Below, piece by piece: positions 27,655 to 37,766 of a DNA stretch of 64,000 bases (position 1 is its first letter; each line of letters begins with the position of its first letter). The position numbers and the translations under genes are program-made. The DNA comes from Cognatishimia maritima (lineage in GTDB: Bacteria > Pseudomonadota > Alphaproteobacteria > Rhodobacterales > Rhodobacteraceae), in contig NZ_FQWM01000002.1 of NCBI RefSeq assembly GCF_900129685.1, forward strand, positions 1-64,000, in the 5' to 3' direction. The notes beneath the pieces are model-generated. The model did no database searches and was not told the DNA's origin. It saw only the letters and a list, made by a program, of their open reading frames with translations.

Positions 27655-28980
27655 TCAGCGTTGCAACGGGTTCTTGATCTGCTCTGGCAGGGCAATCCGG
27701 TTGAACAGGGCGTTCGCCAGCGTTTGCAAACCGACGCCGGTGCGGATTTCGAACTCTTCGTATTTAAAATGACGTCCTGAAACGCCCTCTTTGGCAAACC
27801 CATCTTTCAGCGCCGCGCGCATGGGTTTTGGGCCACAAAAGGCCACGGTCAATTGGCTTGGGTTCTGCCCGGTCAGCGCAAGCAAGGCTGCGGCATCCAA
27901 GCGGCCTTGCGTTGTGGAGCTGTGAATATGCAGCGTCAGGTTCGGCTTGGTATGTGCGAGGGTCTTAAGTTCATCCAGATGCGCCGCCGCTGCCTCGGAT
28001 TTCACGCAGTAGATCAAATGCACCGGGCTATCCTCTGCCCCAAGCGCCTGTGCCCAGGCGAGAAAGGGCGTGATGCCGACGCCTGCGCCGATCCAAAGCT
28101 GTTGTCGACCGTTGTCGCGGTATTCGAAATGCCCAAACGGCCCTTCGACAGCCACCTGCGTACCAACGGCAAGATTGCGATGCAGGCGCGTTGTGAAATC
28201 CCCCAGCCGCGCCACAGAAAACCGCAGATGGCCATCGTCCGAGGGCGCTTTGGAGACCGTAAAGGGGTGCGGCTCTGCGCCGTGAAAGCTTGCAAAGGCA
28301 AACTGCCCGGCGCGGTAGCGCATTGGGCGGCTTTCCGGTTTCAGAGTGATGGCCTGAACCTGTCCAGTGCTTTCGATGCTTTCCACCACATAGCGCCGCG
28401 AAGGGCGCAGGCGCGCGGGCAAAAGGCGATAGCTGAAACAGATGATCCCCAACACACAGAAGCCTGCCGTATAAAGGCCAATGGGGTCGCTATTGTCGAA
28501 GGGTTTCAGAATGAACAGAAAATGCGCCGCCCCGGCCACAAAGAAGAACCCCATCAACCGATGGGTCCAGCGCCAAAGGTGATAGGGAACGAAGGTCGCA
28601 ACCGTGATCACAACAAGGATTAACAGGCCATAAAGGCTGAATTCGCCCAGCGTTTCGGCCAGTTCTTCCAATAGATTCTGCCCGCCAAGGTGGCGCATGT
28701 CGGCATCAATGGTGTCATGCAGCAGAATGAATGCCATGGCCGATATCCCCAGCCATTTATGAAACACATAGGCCTGATCCAGCCCGCCAAAGACCCATTC
28801 CACAATCCGCCAGCGCGTCGCGATCAACTGCACAATCGCCATCGCAATCAACGCCGCCATGCCCATGTATTGGCTGAACAGCGCCAGCGCGTCACCGCCG
28901 TGGTTCAGTGCTGGCAGCCACATGATTGGGGTCAAAATCGCGACCACGGTTGGAATAAGACCAATTGGATTTAGGCGCAT
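27655..28980 (-). CDS. Ferric reductase-like transmembrane flavoprotein
   Basis: 441 aa. Six predicted N-terminal helices with paired histidines (HKWLG, LLHDT, WRWTHRLMGF, AGAAHFLF) for heme binding, then a ferredoxin-reductase module: FAD site MRYRAGQFAFASF and HPFTVSKAPSD, NAD(P) site WIGAGVGITPFLAWAQ and a C-terminal FCGPKPMR motif. Such proteins move electrons from NAD(P)H across the membrane to ferric iron or oxygen. No siderophore or iron transport genes are nearby, so the acceptor is unknown. Confidence 0.86.
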   Translation of the reverse strand: MRLNPIGLIPTVVAILTPIMWLPALNHGGDALALFSQYMGMAALIAMAIVQLIATRWRIVEWVFGGLDQAYVFHKWLGISAMAFILLHDTIDADMRHLGGQNLLEELAETLGEFSLYGLLILVVITVATFVPYHLWRWTHRLMGFFFVAGAAHFLFILKPFDNSDPIGLYTAGFCVLGIICFSYRLLPARLRPSRRYVVESIESTGQVQAITLKPESRPMRYRAGQFAFASFHGAEPHPFTVSKAPSDDGHLRFSVARLGDFTTRLHRNLAVGTQVAVEGPFGHFEYRDNGRQQLWIGAGVGITPFLAWAQALGAEDSPVHLIYCVKSEAAAAHLDELKTLAHTKPNLTLHIHSSTTQGRLDAAALLALTGQNPSQLTVAFCGPKPMRAALKDGFAKEGVSGRHFKYEEFEIRTGVGLQTLANALFNRIALPEQIKNPLQR

Positions 28981-29212
28981 GAACGTCCCTCAGAGCTGGC
29001 CCGTTATGGTCCGGGCAATTGGGGCATAGGTCTGAGGAGTGAGGGTATTCAAGTCAACAGCACATGAGCAAAAAACAGGAAACAAAGGCTATACTCTGTG
29101 GATTGTCCCGCCCATTGAGCAGGGCCTGCCCCCGTCGGTGCATTGACGACGGAACTCACCACAGCAGAGACGCGTTAATCCCGTAGAGTTGAATGTCAGA
29201 TAAGAGGATCAA

Positions 29213-29422
29213 ATGATGGCAGAACGACATCGTTCCAAAGACGGGAAACGCGAAACCGAGGACTACCTTGATGACGCCGCGACACCAAGACATCACGGCC
29301 GCGCACAGGGCAATCTCGAACGCAAAGTGGGAACCCGTGATATGCTGAAACGCGCAACACAAGATCGTCCGGGTGCGACCCGTGTACGCAAATCTGACGA
29401 AAAGACCGGAAAGGCAAGCTGA
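29213..29422 (+). CDS. Small basic hydrophilic protein (69 aa)
   Basis: Not recognised. Highly charged throughout (many Arg, Lys, Asp, Glu) with no hydrophobic core, so probably disordered or nucleic-acid binding. ATG at 29213 follows AGAGGATCAA. The stop shares one base with the ATG of the next gene, so the two are co-translated; a dedicated partner role is likely but unproved. Confidence 0.6.
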   Translation: MMAERHRSKDGKRETEDYLDDAATPRHHGRAQGNLERKVGTRDMLKRATQDRPGATRVRKSDEKTGKAS

Positions 29423-29877
29423 TGGCACGTTTGAAGGAAGGCACTTGGGTTGTGGTAACAGACAGCGAAAAAGCGCTCTTTATTCGCAACCTCACGGATC
29501 ATCAGGATCCAAATTTCGAGGTGCTGGGCGAAGAAGCGCAAGAGAACCCGTCAGATATCGAACAGTCCGCCAATCGTCCCGGGCGCATGCATGATGGGGG
29601 TCCGGGGCACCGCTCGGCGATGGATGACACAGATTGGCATGAGTTGGCCAAAGAGCGCTTTGCTAAGGATCTGTCAGACATACTTTATGAGAAAGCGCAT
29701 AAAGGTGCCTTTGACCGACTGGTGATTGCGGCCTCTCCGCAAGTCTTAGGCGTGTTGCGCGCTGAGATGCACAAGGAAGTGACGGACAAGATCATTGCTG
29801 AAATACCGAAAACCTTGACCAATCATCCGATGGAAAAAATCGAAGAGATCATCAAAGCTGAACTTGTTGATCAATAA
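29422..29877 (+). CDS. Host attachment protein family (baeRF-like)
   Basis: 151 aa. Resembles the 'protein required for attachment to host cells' family first reported in Agrobacterium: WVVVTDSEKALFIRN at the start, an ANRPGRMHDGGPG linker, and the C-terminal FDRLVIAASPQVLGVLRAEM and DKIIAEIPKTLTNHP motifs. The fold is related to eukaryotic release factor 1 domains. The exact role is not known. Second gene of a two-gene unit ending in a terminator. Confidence 0.78.
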   Translation: MARLKEGTWVVVTDSEKALFIRNLTDHQDPNFEVLGEEAQENPSDIEQSANRPGRMHDGGPGHRSAMDDTDWHELAKERFAKDLSDILYEKAHKGAFDRLVIAASPQVLGVLRAEMHKEVTDKIIAEIPKTLTNHPMEKIEEIIKAELVDQ

Positions 29878-29879
29878 GA

Positions 29880-29908
29880 AAAACCCCGCCTACTTCTAGG
29901 CGGGGTTT
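29880..29908. terminator. Bidirectional terminator between the attachment gene and rplQ
   Basis: AAAACCCCGCCTA and TAGGCGGGGTTT pair around CTTC with T-runs either way. It ends the plus-strand unit and the alpha-operon block (rpsM-rpsK-rpoA-rplQ) coming from the right. Confidence 0.88.
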
Positions 29909-29936
29909 CTAACTCAATCGCAAGAGAGAGCGCGGA

Positions 29937-30353
29937 TTATTCCGCGTCTTCGACCTCTACGATACGTGCTTTGTCAGCTGCGCCTTTGGCGTCAACGTCA
30001 CGCTCAACGAATTCGATGATCGCCATTGGCGCCATGTCGCCGTAACGGAAGCCCGCTTTCAGAACGCGGATGTAACCACCGCTACGTTCTGCAAACCGAG
30101 GGCCGAGCACTTCGAACAGTTTCGCTACATGCTTGTCTTGCTTCAGCTGTGCAGCAGCCTGACGGCGCGCGTGCAGATCGCCGCGCTTGCCCAGCGTGAT
30201 CAGTTTTTCAACGATCGGGCGCAGTTCTTTTGCTTTTGGCAGAGTTGTTTTGATCTGTTCGTGTTCGATCAGAGAGCCTGCCATGTTGGCGAACATCGCT
30301 TTGCGGTGTTCGTGTGTACGGTTCAGGCGGCGGTAACCACGTGCGTGACGCAT
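29937..30353 (-). CDS. rplQ: 50S ribosomal protein L17
   Basis: 138 aa. Family start [20 protein letters not shown] and the central [21 protein letters not shown]17 sits near the exit tunnel of the large subunit. Last gene of the alpha block, 161 bp after rpoA, a larger gap than usual. The acidic tail (IVEVEDAE) is common in this lineage. Confidence 0.97.
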   Translation of the reverse strand: MRHARGYRRLNRTHEHRKAMFANMAGSLIEHEQIKTTLPKAKELRPIVEKLITLGKRGDLHARRQAAAQLKQDKHVAKLFEVLGPRFAERSGGYIRVLKAGFRYGDMAPMAIIEFVERDVDAKGAADKARIVEVEDAE

Positions 30354-30514
30354 TTTCTATATCCTTCTTTGGTGCCCTTGGTCAGGCGATACTTTGTCTG
30401 GCTTCCGATGCGTGTCGGTTGCTCTCCTTGGGGCAGGATTGCCCTTGCTTTCCTCGCTAGTGCGAGCATGTGGCGGGCCATCTACATGCCCCGCCAGAAT
30501 TTTTCAAGACGCTC

Positions 30515-31531
30515 TTAGAAGGCGTCTTCGAATTTCTTTGCCAGATCTTCGATATTGTCTGGTGGCCAGTCGTCCACGTCCATGCCGAGGTGCAGACCCA
30601 TGCCGGACAGCACTTCTTTGATCTCGTTCAAAGATTTGCGGCCGAAGTTCGGGGTGCGCAGCATTTCTGCTTCGGTTTTCTGGATCAGATCGCCGATGTA
30701 AACGATGTTGTCGTTCTTCAGGCAATTCGCAGACCGTACGGACAGCTCCAGTTCGTCCACTTTCTTCAGCAGAAGTGGGTTGAACTCAAGACCATCGTCC
30801 TCGTCCTGACGACCAGCCGCTTCTGGCTCGTCGAAGTTCACGAAGATAGACAGCTGGTCCTGCAGAATGCGCGCTGCGTATGCAACCGCGTCTTCTGGTG
30901 TGATAGAGCCATCTGTTTCGATCTTCATGGTCAGCTTGTCATAGTCCAGAACCTGACCTTCACGGGTTGGCTGAACGTCGTAGGACACGCGCTTGACCGG
31001 AGAGTAGATTGCATCGATTGGCATCAGGCCAATAGGTGCATCTTCTGGCTTGTTTTTGTCCGCAGACACATAGCCTTTGCCGGTGTTGACGGTCAGTTCA
31101 ACGAAGAGGTCCGCGCCGTCATCCAAGTGACAGATCACGTGATCTTTGTTCAGAACTTCAATGCCTGCAGAGTCAGAGATATCAGCCGCAGTCACAGCAC
31201 CCGGACCCTTTGCATTGATCGAAAGACGCTTTGGTCCTTCGACTTCCATGCGCAGCGCAACCTGCTTGAGGTTCAGGATGATGTCGGTGACGTCTTCACG
31301 CACACCCGCCACAGAAGAGAACTCATGCAGAACGTTGTCGATTTGCACAGACGTGATGGCCGCACCTTGCAGCGAGCTCATCAGAACGCGACGCAGCGCG
31401 TTGCCCAATGTCAGACCAAAGCCGCGTTCCAGCGGTTCGGCGACGACAGTCGCTTGGCGTGCAGGGTCATTGCCCGGCTTAATTTCAAGCTGGGTTGGCT
31501 TGATCAATTCTGCCCAGTTTTTGTGGATCAT
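30515..31531 (-). CDS. rpoA: RNA polymerase alpha subunit
   Basis: 338 aa. N-terminal domain (~1-230; [20 protein letters not shown]-like assembly motif) dimerises and nucleates core enzyme; the C-terminal domain (~250-338) with [20 protein letters not shown] and [12 protein letters not shown] binds UP elements and activators. ATG at 31531 follows GGAGGGACGC; an upstream ATG at 31552 lacks such a site. Between rpsK (115 bp) and rplQ. Confidence 0.98.
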   Translation of the reverse strand: MIHKNWAELIKPTQLEIKPGNDPARQATVVAEPLERGFGLTLGNALRRVLMSSLQGAAITSVQIDNVLHEFSSVAGVREDVTDIILNLKQVALRMEVEGPKRLSINAKGPGAVTAADISDSAGIEVLNKDHVICHLDDGADLFVELTVNTGKGYVSADKNKPEDAPIGLMPIDAIYSPVKRVSYDVQPTREGQVLDYDKLTMKIETDGSITPEDAVAYAARILQDQLSIFVNFDEPEAAGRQDEDDGLEFNPLLLKKVDELELSVRSANCLKNDNIVYIGDLIQKTEAEMLRTPNFGRKSLNEIKEVLSGMGLHLGMDVDDWPPDNIEDLAKKFEDAF

Positions 31532-31646
31532 GCGTCCCTCCATTCTTGTCAAACCCCCATGATCAATCAGGGTTCGACTCCCGAGGTTTCAAAATGACGA
31601 ACTGGGGCCGTGACGAAATACGCGGCCCCAGGTACCAATACTTAGA

Positions 31647-32036
31647 TTAAACGCGGCGGCGCTTTGGTGGGCGGCAGCCGTTGTGTGCGATTGGGGTCAC
31701 GTCACGGATAGATGTGATATTGAACCCAATGGCAGCCAATGCGCGCAGTGCGGATTCACGACCGGACCCTGGACCTTGAACTTCAACTTCCAGAGTTTTT
31801 ACGCCGTGATCCTGTGCTTTTTTGCCAGCATCTTCCGCAGCCATCTGAGCCGCATATGGGGTAGACTTACGGGAGCCTTTGAAACCCATGGTGCCAGCAG
31901 AGGACCAAGAAATTGCGTTACCCTGAACGTCAGAGATCAGGATTTTTGTGTTGTTGAACGAAGAGTTCACGTGAGCAACACCAGCGGCGATGTTCTTACG
32001 TTCTTTGCGCTTAGGCGCTCTCTTATCGCGTGCCAT
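31647..32036 (-). CDS. rpsK: 30S ribosomal protein S11
   Basis: 129 aa. [20 protein letters not shown] and the C-terminal [18 protein letters not shown] are unmistakable. S11 forms part of the platform near the mRNA exit. 14 bp after rpsM. Confidence 0.98.
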   Translation of the reverse strand: MARDKRAPKRKERKNIAAGVAHVNSSFNNTKILISDVQGNAISWSSAGTMGFKGSRKSTPYAAQMAAEDAGKKAQDHGVKTLEVEVQGPGSGRESALRALAAIGFNITSIRDVTPIAHNGCRPPKRRRV

Positions 32037-32050
32037 CTAATCAGCCCCCC

Positions 32051-32419
32051 TTATTTCTTCTTACCAGCAATGGCCTTTGCAGGACCTTTGCGAGTACGAG
32101 CGTTGGTGTGGGTACGCTGACCGCGAACCGGTAGGTTACGACGGTGACGCAGACCGCGGTAGCAGCCCAGGTCCATCAGACGTTTGATGTTCATCTGAAC
32201 TTCACGGCGCAGGTCACCTTCAACGGTGAAGTTTGCGTCGATGTGTTCACGAACGGCCAGAACTTCTGCGTCGGACAGTTCGTTTACGCGGCGAGTGGCG
32301 TCGATACCAACTGCTTCGCAGATTGCTTTTGCAGAGGTGTGGCCAATGCCAGTGATATAAGTCAGGGCGATCGGGACCCGTTTGTGGGTCGGGATATTAA
32401 CGCCGGCGATACGTGCCAA
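32051..32419 (-). CDS. rpsM: 30S ribosomal protein S13
   Basis: 122 aa. [20 protein letters not shown] start and the [19 protein letters not shown]-terminal motif that contacts tRNA and the intersubunit bridge. First gene of the alpha block, which starts at its own promoter (32580-32608) and has a ~155-nt leader. rpmJ is not next to it, and rpsD is absent between rpsK and rpoA, as usual in alphaproteobacteria. Confidence 0.98.
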   Translation of the reverse strand: MARIAGVNIPTHKRVPIALTYITGIGHTSAKAICEAVGIDATRRVNELSDAEVLAVREHIDANFTVEGDLRREVQMNIKRLMDLGCYRGLRHRRNLPVRGQRTHTNARTRKGPAKAIAGKKK

Positions 32420-32477
32420 GTGTCTTAGTCCTTCATTGTTGCGGTTCCGTAGCTCCAGAACCTTTTTTCACAACATA

Positions 32478-32505
32478 AGCCCGAGGCGTTTAGGGCCATC
32501 GGGCT
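32478..32505 (-). promoter_or_regulatory. Hairpin in the rpsM leader
   Basis: AGCCCGA (32478-32484) and TCGGGCT (32499-32505) pair in the transcript about 60 nt before the rpsM start. It may regulate the alpha block, whose E. coli counterpart is controlled by S4 through a leader structure; here that is only inferred from position. Confidence 0.45.
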
Positions 32506-32579
32506 ATAGCTGATCAGGTGATCTGTTTCGCGGGCGCGACCCGAAAAACAAGAATTTGATTCTCTTAAAGAGATAGGGG

Positions 32580-32608
32580 TGCATACGGGGGAATTGGGGG
32601 TGGGTCAA
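32580..32608 (-). promoter_or_regulatory. Predicted promoter of rpsM-rpsK-rpoA-rplQ
   Basis: On the minus strand: -35 TTGACC (32608-32603), 17-bp spacer, -10 TATGCA (32585-32580). It gives the alpha operon independent transcription after its separation from secY-adk. Confidence 0.7.
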
Positions 32609-32626
32609 GTGGCTGAACCCTGCCAA

Positions 32627-32959
32627 TCATAATTCAGTAGTTTGCACCGAATTCAATAAACGTTTGATCACCGCTGGCCAGTAAATCAGGTAGGCGAGCC
32701 CAAGCGTAACGATTGAAAGTAAGAGCCAAACAAGCGCATGACCCAAAATATCGACAAACGCTACCTCAACATTCAGTTTGGCTATCTTACTACCAGCTCC
32801 ATCGACAACATAAGTCCGATTAATTGGTGCCTTTAAAAAATAGTATGGCAGAACAAAAAGAGCCAAGCCAAAGGTCACCACTGACAGAATGATCCAAATT
32901 ACGAGTTGTCCGATTGCCTCGCCAACACTGAATTCGCACTTAAGATTTTTGCCAAGCAT
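32627..32959 (-). CDS. Small hypothetical membrane protein
   Basis: 110 aa (ATG at 32959; a TTG at 32971 would add four residues). Two repeated hydrophobic units, LVIWIILSVVTFGLALFVLP and LVWLLLSIVTLGLAYLIYWP, suggest an internal duplication and two to four membrane passes. It resembles small DUF6693-type proteins by eye; function unknown. AT-richer than the flanking ribosomal genes, it occupies the gap between the alpha block and the antiporter gene. Confidence 0.55.
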   Translation of the reverse strand: MLGKNLKCEFSVGEAIGQLVIWIILSVVTFGLALFVLPYYFLKAPINRTYVVDGAGSKIAKLNVEVAFVDILGHALVWLLLSIVTLGLAYLIYWPAVIKRLLNSVQTTEL

Positions 32960-33079
32960 TTCCGCATCCAATTTCTACTTAAAATTGAACTCTCAATACT
33001 GAGTTATGCCTTGTTGGGCAAGAGAGCTAATTCTGCTGCGTGCAGTTAGTCCGCCAAGCAATAATCAAGGACTTTGCCC

Positions 33080-34945
33080 CTACCCCTTCTCCGCCATAAT
33101 CTCCCCGGCGCGCTGCGCCATTTCGGCCTCCCACTCTGCACGACGATCTTGGATCGAGGCCAAATAAGCCTCGTTCTCTGTCGCGGGAATGGACGGATCG
33201 TAATGTTCGGCCACGGCCAACATCCCCTTGCGGTCCACCTCGGCAAAGACATCGGCGATCCGCTGCGCCTGATCGCGGGAATAGCCCAGCCCTTCGAAGG
33301 CCGACCGGCCCATGCGCAAAGAACTGTCGTAGGTCTCGCGGATAATGTCGCGGCATCCCAGTGCCCAAAGGTCATAGACATGGTTCCGGTCCATTGCGCG
33401 GGCAACAACGTGCACGTCTGGATAGTGGCTTTTCAGATAGTGAACGAGTTCTGAAATCTGATCTTTTTCATCAATCGCCACCACAACGAGTTTCGCGTGT
33501 TCAATCCCTGCGGCGTGCAAGAGGTCAGGTCGCGTCGCGTCACCGTAATAGGCCTGCACCCCAAACAGTTTCAGCATCTCTAGCTGGCGCGCACTATAGT
33601 CGATCACCGTCGGGTTCAGCCCGGCCCCACGGAGCATCCGCGCAACAATCCCGCCCACACGGCCATGGCCTGCAATGATGATATCGTTCTCCTCGGCGAT
33701 CTCATCCATCTCGCGTTCTTCGGCTTCCGAGAACCGGGGGGCCACGACACGGTCGTACAGAATAAACAGCGCGGGCGTTAGCAGCATCGAGAGCGCCACG
33801 ACCAGCAACAAGCGATCTGCAAGGTCAGCGGGGATCACCGCATTGCTGACTGTGAACGAGAGCAGCACAAACCCAAATTCCCCCGCCTGCGCCAAGCCCA
33901 GCGCGAAAAGCCAACGGTCCGCGCCCTCGATCTTGAAAATCACCGCCAGCACCAACAGCACCGCCGCCTTCAGCACCATCAAGCCAAGCGTCAGCACAAC
34001 GATCAGCGCCAGATTGTCAAACAGCAGACCAAAGTTGATGCCCGCGCCCACCGTCATAAAGAACAAGCCCAGCAGCAGCCCTTTGAACGGGTCAATATCG
34101 CTTTCCAACTCGTGGCGGTATTCACTGTTCGCCAGCACAACACCCGCAAGGAAGGTGCCAAGCGCCGGAGAGAGACCGACCAGCGACATCAATAAGGCAA
34201 TGCCGATGACCATCATCAAAGCGGTCGCCACAAAGAGTTCCCGAAGATTCGCCCCGGCGATAAACCTGAATATTGGGCTGGTCAGGAACATCCCGCCGCC
34301 AACCACAGCCGCGATTGAGCCAAGCGTCACAAGTGCAACGCCCCACCCCGGCAGCCCGTCAACCAGGCTGAGCGACGCGCCATGATGCGCATCATCCCCG
34401 TGGGATGCATGCGACATCGCCTCGACCAGGTCCGGCAACGCCAGCAAAGGCACCAGCGCCAGCATCGGGATCACCGCGATATCTTGAAACAGCAAGACCG
34501 AGAAGCTCGACTGCCCGCCGTCGCTTTTCATCAGGCCTTTCTCGCCCAGCGTCTGCAAAACAATCGCTGTCGAGGAGAGCGCAAAGACCAGCCCAATCGC
34601 CAAGGCAACGGTCCAAGGCTGACCAAACAGCATCGCAACCGCCATCACCAAAGCCGCGGTGATCCCCACCTGCCCACCGCCCAGGCCCAGCAATTTCGCC
34701 CGCATGGACCACAGCAGCTTAGGCTCCAATTCCAGCCCTACCAGAAACAGCATCATCACAACGCCGAATTCCGCAAAATGCTGGATCGACACCACATCCA
34801 CATGCAGCCATGCAAGGATCGGGCTAATGACAATACCCGCGATCAGATAGCCCAGCACCGACCCCAGCCCGAGCCGCGAGGCAATTGGCACAGACACAAC
34901 GCCAGCCACCAGAAATACAAAAGCTAGCAAAAGAAAATCGGTCAT
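33080..34945 (-). CDS. Monovalent cation:proton antiporter-2 (KefB-like) with RCK domain
   Basis: 621 aa. About twelve transmembrane helices (CPA2 family; GVVMMLFLVGLELEPKLLW and ALSSTAIVLQTLGEKGLM with the signature Gln-Thr-Leu region), then a TrkA-N/RCK NAD-binding domain, DIIIAGHGRVGGIVARML, and an acidic/amphipathic tail. Kef systems export K+ when activated, for example by glutathione adducts; the ligand here is unknown. ATG at 34945 chosen over 34984, which adds a cysteine-containing non-hydrophobic start. It is a foreign gene between secY-adk and the alpha block. Confidence 0.9.
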   Translation of the reverse strand: MTDFLLLAFVFLVAGVVSVPIASRLGLGSVLGYLIAGIVISPILAWLHVDVVSIQHFAEFGVVMMLFLVGLELEPKLLWSMRAKLLGLGGGQVGITAALVMAVAMLFGQPWTVALAIGLVFALSSTAIVLQTLGEKGLMKSDGGQSSFSVLLFQDIAVIPMLALVPLLALPDLVEAMSHASHGDDAHHGASLSLVDGLPGWGVALVTLGSIAAVVGGGMFLTSPIFRFIAGANLRELFVATALMMVIGIALLMSLVGLSPALGTFLAGVVLANSEYRHELESDIDPFKGLLLGLFFMTVGAGINFGLLFDNLALIVVLTLGLMVLKAAVLLVLAVIFKIEGADRWLFALGLAQAGEFGFVLLSFTVSNAVIPADLADRLLLVVALSMLLTPALFILYDRVVAPRFSEAEEREMDEIAEENDIIIAGHGRVGGIVARMLRGAGLNPTVIDYSARQLEMLKLFGVQAYYGDATRPDLLHAAGIEHAKLVVVAIDEKDQISELVHYLKSHYPDVHVVARAMDRNHVYDLWALGCRDIIRETYDSSLRMGRSAFEGLGYSRDQAQRIADVFAEVDRKGMLAVAEHYDPSIPATENEAYLASIQDRRAEWEAEMAQRAGEIMAEKG

Positions 34946-35048
34946 CGTCCGCGCGTCCTCACAAAATGTCTCTGCCCCAAGCATTCACAGCGACATGCCC
35001 AAAGTAAAGAAAATGCTGCGCCCACGTCCCGACAAAGACCCAGACAAA

Positions 35049-35080
35049 GAAAAACGCCCCACCGGTGACCGATGGAGCGT
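35049..35080 (-). terminator. Terminator after adk
   Basis: Minus-strand transcript: CGCTCCATCGG pairs with CCGGTGGGGCG around TCA, followed by TTTTTCTTT. Ends the rplO-secY-adk block. Confidence 0.8.
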
Positions 35081-35104
35081 CCTGAAACTTCGATGTGGCG
35101 TGAC

Positions 35105-35680
35105 TTAGTCGAGCGCAGCCGCGATCTCGGCCTGAACGTCTTTGATCGGCGCAAGGCCATCAACCCAGATCAGGTTGCCCTTGGCGTGGTAATAGCCGAT
35201 CAGCGCGTTGGTCTTTTTGTAGTATTCCATCAAGCGCACTTTCAGGCTCTCGGCATTGTCGTCCGCACGGGCGACGCCACCTGCAGCCACAGCCTCTGCC
35301 GCACGACCGACGATGCGATCGACCAGAACCTCATCGTTCACGGCCAGTGCGATCACAGCGTCCAGCTTTTCGCCGGTCTCTTTCAGAAGCTCTTCCAGAG
35401 CGTCTGCTTGAGTCAAAGTGCGTGGGAAGCCGTCAAAGATGAAACCACCTTTTTTGTCGCCTTCCAGCTTTTCGCGGATCAGGCCGATGACGATCTCATC
35501 TGTGACCAACTCGCCTGCGTCCATAATGGCCGCAACCTTTTTGCCCATCTCAGAGCCACTGGTCTTTGCTTCACGCAGCATATCGCCAGTGGACAGTTGG
35601 ATCATGTCACGGGTTTCAACCAGATGGGCCGCTTGTGTGCCCTTACCTGCGCCCGGAGGGCCTAGGATAATAATATTCAT
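35105..35680 (-). CDS. adk: Adenylate kinase
   Basis: 191 aa, the short form. Converts ATP + AMP to 2 ADP. P-loop [17 protein letters not shown] site [23 protein letters not shown], and a LID much shorter than the 214-aa enterobacterial enzyme ([20 protein letters not shown]) and without zinc cysteines. It overlaps secY by 4 bp, the usual secY-adk order. Confidence 0.97.
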   Translation of the reverse strand: MNIIILGPPGAGKGTQAAHLVETRDMIQLSTGDMLREAKTSGSEMGKKVAAIMDAGELVTDEIVIGLIREKLEGDKKGGFIFDGFPRTLTQADALEELLKETGEKLDAVIALAVNDEVLVDRIVGRAAEAVAAGGVARADDNAESLKVRLMEYYKKTNALIGYYHAKGNLIWVDGLAPIKDVQAEIAAALD

Positions 35681-37041
35681 CGACGAGCAGCTCCCTTTCT
35701 CCCGCGCTTCTTGGAACCCTTTCCACGCAGCTGCGATTTTTCAATCAGGCCTTCATACTGGTGTGCCAGCAGATGGCTCTGAACCTGCTGAATGGTATCC
35801 ATTGTCACAGACACAACAATCAGCACCGAAGTCCCGCCAAAATAGAAAGGAATTGCCAGTTGGCCACGGAGAATCTCTGGTAGGAGACAAACTGCCGCAA
35901 GGTAACCTGACCCCAGGACCAGAATACGCGTCACAACGTACTCAAGATACTCCGCCGTTTTCTTACCGGGGCGAATACCTGGCACAAAACCGTTTTGGTT
36001 TTTCAGGTTGTCCGCTACTTCGTCGACCTTGAACGACACGTTGAAGGTGTAGAAGAAGGCGAAGAAGACGATCATCGCTGTAAAGAACAACAGATACAGC
36101 GGCTGACCCGGACCGAAATAGGCCAGAATGGTCGACATGATCGGGCTGGTCTGGTTGCCAGAGAAGGTCGAAATCGTTGTCGGCAGCAGCAGCAGAGAAC
36201 TTGCAAAGATCGCCGGGATCACGCCTGCTGGGTTTACTTTGACCGGCAAGTGGCTGGAGCCACCGTCATAGACTTTCATGCCCACCTGACGGCGCGGGTA
36301 TTGAATGTGGATCTTGCGCAGCGCGCGCTCCATGAAGACCACGAAGGCGATGGTCGCAACAACCATGACAATCACGCCCACAATCACCGCCGGGCTGATC
36401 GCGCCAGAGCGGCCAGAGGCAAAGAATTGTGCCAGTGCCGCAGGCACTTCGGCGATGATGCCGACGAAGATGATCAATGAGATACCGTTACCGATGCCAC
36501 GTGCGGTGATCTGCTCACCCAGCCACATCAGGAACATGGTGCCACCCACCAGCGTGACCATGCAGGATACGATAAAGAACAGCCCCGGTTGGGTCACAAG
36601 GTCGCCAGACTGCAAAGACACGGCCAAGCCATAGGACTGCAGCGTCGCCAACAATACCGTGCCATAGCGGGTGTATTGGTTGATCTTCTTGCGGCCCTGC
36701 TCGCCTTCTTTCTTCAACTGCTCCAAAGCTGGAACCATTGATGTCAGAAGCTGCACGATGATCGAGGCGGAGATGTAAGGCATAATGCCAAGGGCAAAGA
36801 TGCCCATCCGGCCCAATGCACCCCCTGTAAACATGGTCAGGATGCCGCCAATACCCTGCGCCGCGCCTTCCATAAATTCACGCAGCGCATTCGCATCAAT
36901 GCCCGGCACCGGAATATAGGTGCCCAAGCGATAAACGATCAAAAGCGCGATGGTGAACAGAATGCGGTTGCGAAGATCGGTCGCTTTACCAAGCGCGGCC
37001 CAGCTTGTGTTGGCCGCCATTTGTTCTGCTGCAGATACCAT
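35677..37041 (-). CDS. secY: Protein translocase subunit SecY
   Basis: 454 aa, ten transmembrane helices, the channel of the Sec translocon. Marks: [60 protein letters not shown]-like loop ([16 protein letters not shown]), and the cytosolic [16 protein letters not shown] loop that meets the ribosome. It follows rplO by 110 bp and overlaps adk. Confidence 0.98.
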   Translation of the reverse strand: MVSAAEQMAANTSWAALGKATDLRNRILFTIALLIVYRLGTYIPVPGIDANALREFMEGAAQGIGGILTMFTGGALGRMGIFALGIMPYISASIIVQLLTSMVPALEQLKKEGEQGRKKINQYTRYGTVLLATLQSYGLAVSLQSGDLVTQPGLFFIVSCMVTLVGGTMFLMWLGEQITARGIGNGISLIIFVGIIAEVPAALAQFFASGRSGAISPAVIVGVIVMVVATIAFVVFMERALRKIHIQYPRRQVGMKVYDGGSSHLPVKVNPAGVIPAIFASSLLLLPTTISTFSGNQTSPIMSTILAYFGPGQPLYLLFFTAMIVFFAFFYTFNVSFKVDEVADNLKNQNGFVPGIRPGKKTAEYLEYVVTRILVLGSGYLAAVCLLPEILRGQLAIPFYFGGTSVLIVVSVTMDTIQQVQSHLLAHQYEGLIEKSQLRGKGSKKRGRKGAARR

Positions 37042-37151
37042 TCGGATCTCTCTTCAAATGACAACGCCGCCAAGAGCGTTTTCCAGCTCCGGCGGCGTTA
37101 AATAGGAAAACTAGAGTGTATGTAAGCGGGTTGCCCCCCGCTCACAACCTC

Positions 37152-37625
37152 TTATTCAGCCGCTGGCGCGGAAGTGACCTTTAGGGAGCCACCTGCTTTT
37201 TCAACAGCTTCAACGGCAGATTTGGACGCGCCGGTAACTTCGATGTTGGCTTTCGCGGTGATTTCACCTTTTGCCAATACACGAACACCGTCTTTCACGC
37301 GACGGATCAGGCCAGAAGCAACCAGTGCTTCTTCGGTGATCGGCGCGGAAGCGTCCAGTTTCTTTTCGTCGATGAATTTCTGAATCAGGCCCAGATTTAC
37401 AACCGCGAAAGCCTTGCGGTTTGGCTTGTTGAAGCCACGCTTAGGCAGACGTTGGTACAAAGGCATTTGGCCGCCTTCGTAACCCTTGATCGCAACACCA
37501 GAACGGGATTTCTGACCTTTGATACCACGGCCACCCATTTTACCTTTGCCGGAACCCGGACCACGTGCAACACGTGTACGTTTCTTGGCGGCACCTGGGT
37601 TGTCGCGCAACTCATGCAGTTTCAT
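37152..37625 (-). CDS. rplO: 50S ribosomal protein L15
   Basis: 157 aa. [20 protein letters not shown] and the Gly-rich [20 protein letters not shown] are diagnostic. The ATG at 37625 follows GGAGAAGCGAT; the longer frame to 37751 would run through the predicted promoter region. First gene of the rplO-secY-adk block, cut off from rpmD by the HNH and DUF1127 genes. Confidence 0.98.
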   Translation of the reverse strand: MKLHELRDNPGAAKKRTRVARGPGSGKGKMGGRGIKGQKSRSGVAIKGYEGGQMPLYQRLPKRGFNKPNRKAFAVVNLGLIQKFIDEKKLDASAPITEEALVASGLIRRVKDGVRVLAKGEITAKANIEVTGASKSAVEAVEKAGGSLKVTSAPAAE

Positions 37626-37722
37626 ATCGCTTCTCCTTGCCGGAACTGACCCCTGAAGCGTAAGCGGGCCAAACACGGCTTTTCTTGATTTGTGATTCTG
37701 TGGCGTTTGAGGCCACTGGGGG

Positions 37723-37751
37723 CGTATAGGCGTAGTCTTTAAGGGAATCAA
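37723..37751 (-). promoter_or_regulatory. Predicted promoter of rplO-secY-adk
   Basis: Minus strand: -35 TTGATT (37751-37746), 17-bp spacer, -10 TATACG (37728-37723). It sits 15 bases past the stop of the HNH gene, so the block can be transcribed without the genes upstream. Confidence 0.75.
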
Positions 37752-37766
37752 GTGGACTCAGTTCAT

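Noticed and set aside
26574-27677. 367-aa plus-strand frame opposite the DegP/DegQ gene
   Set aside because: Antisense shadow; the minus strand has a full protease with triad and PDZ domains.
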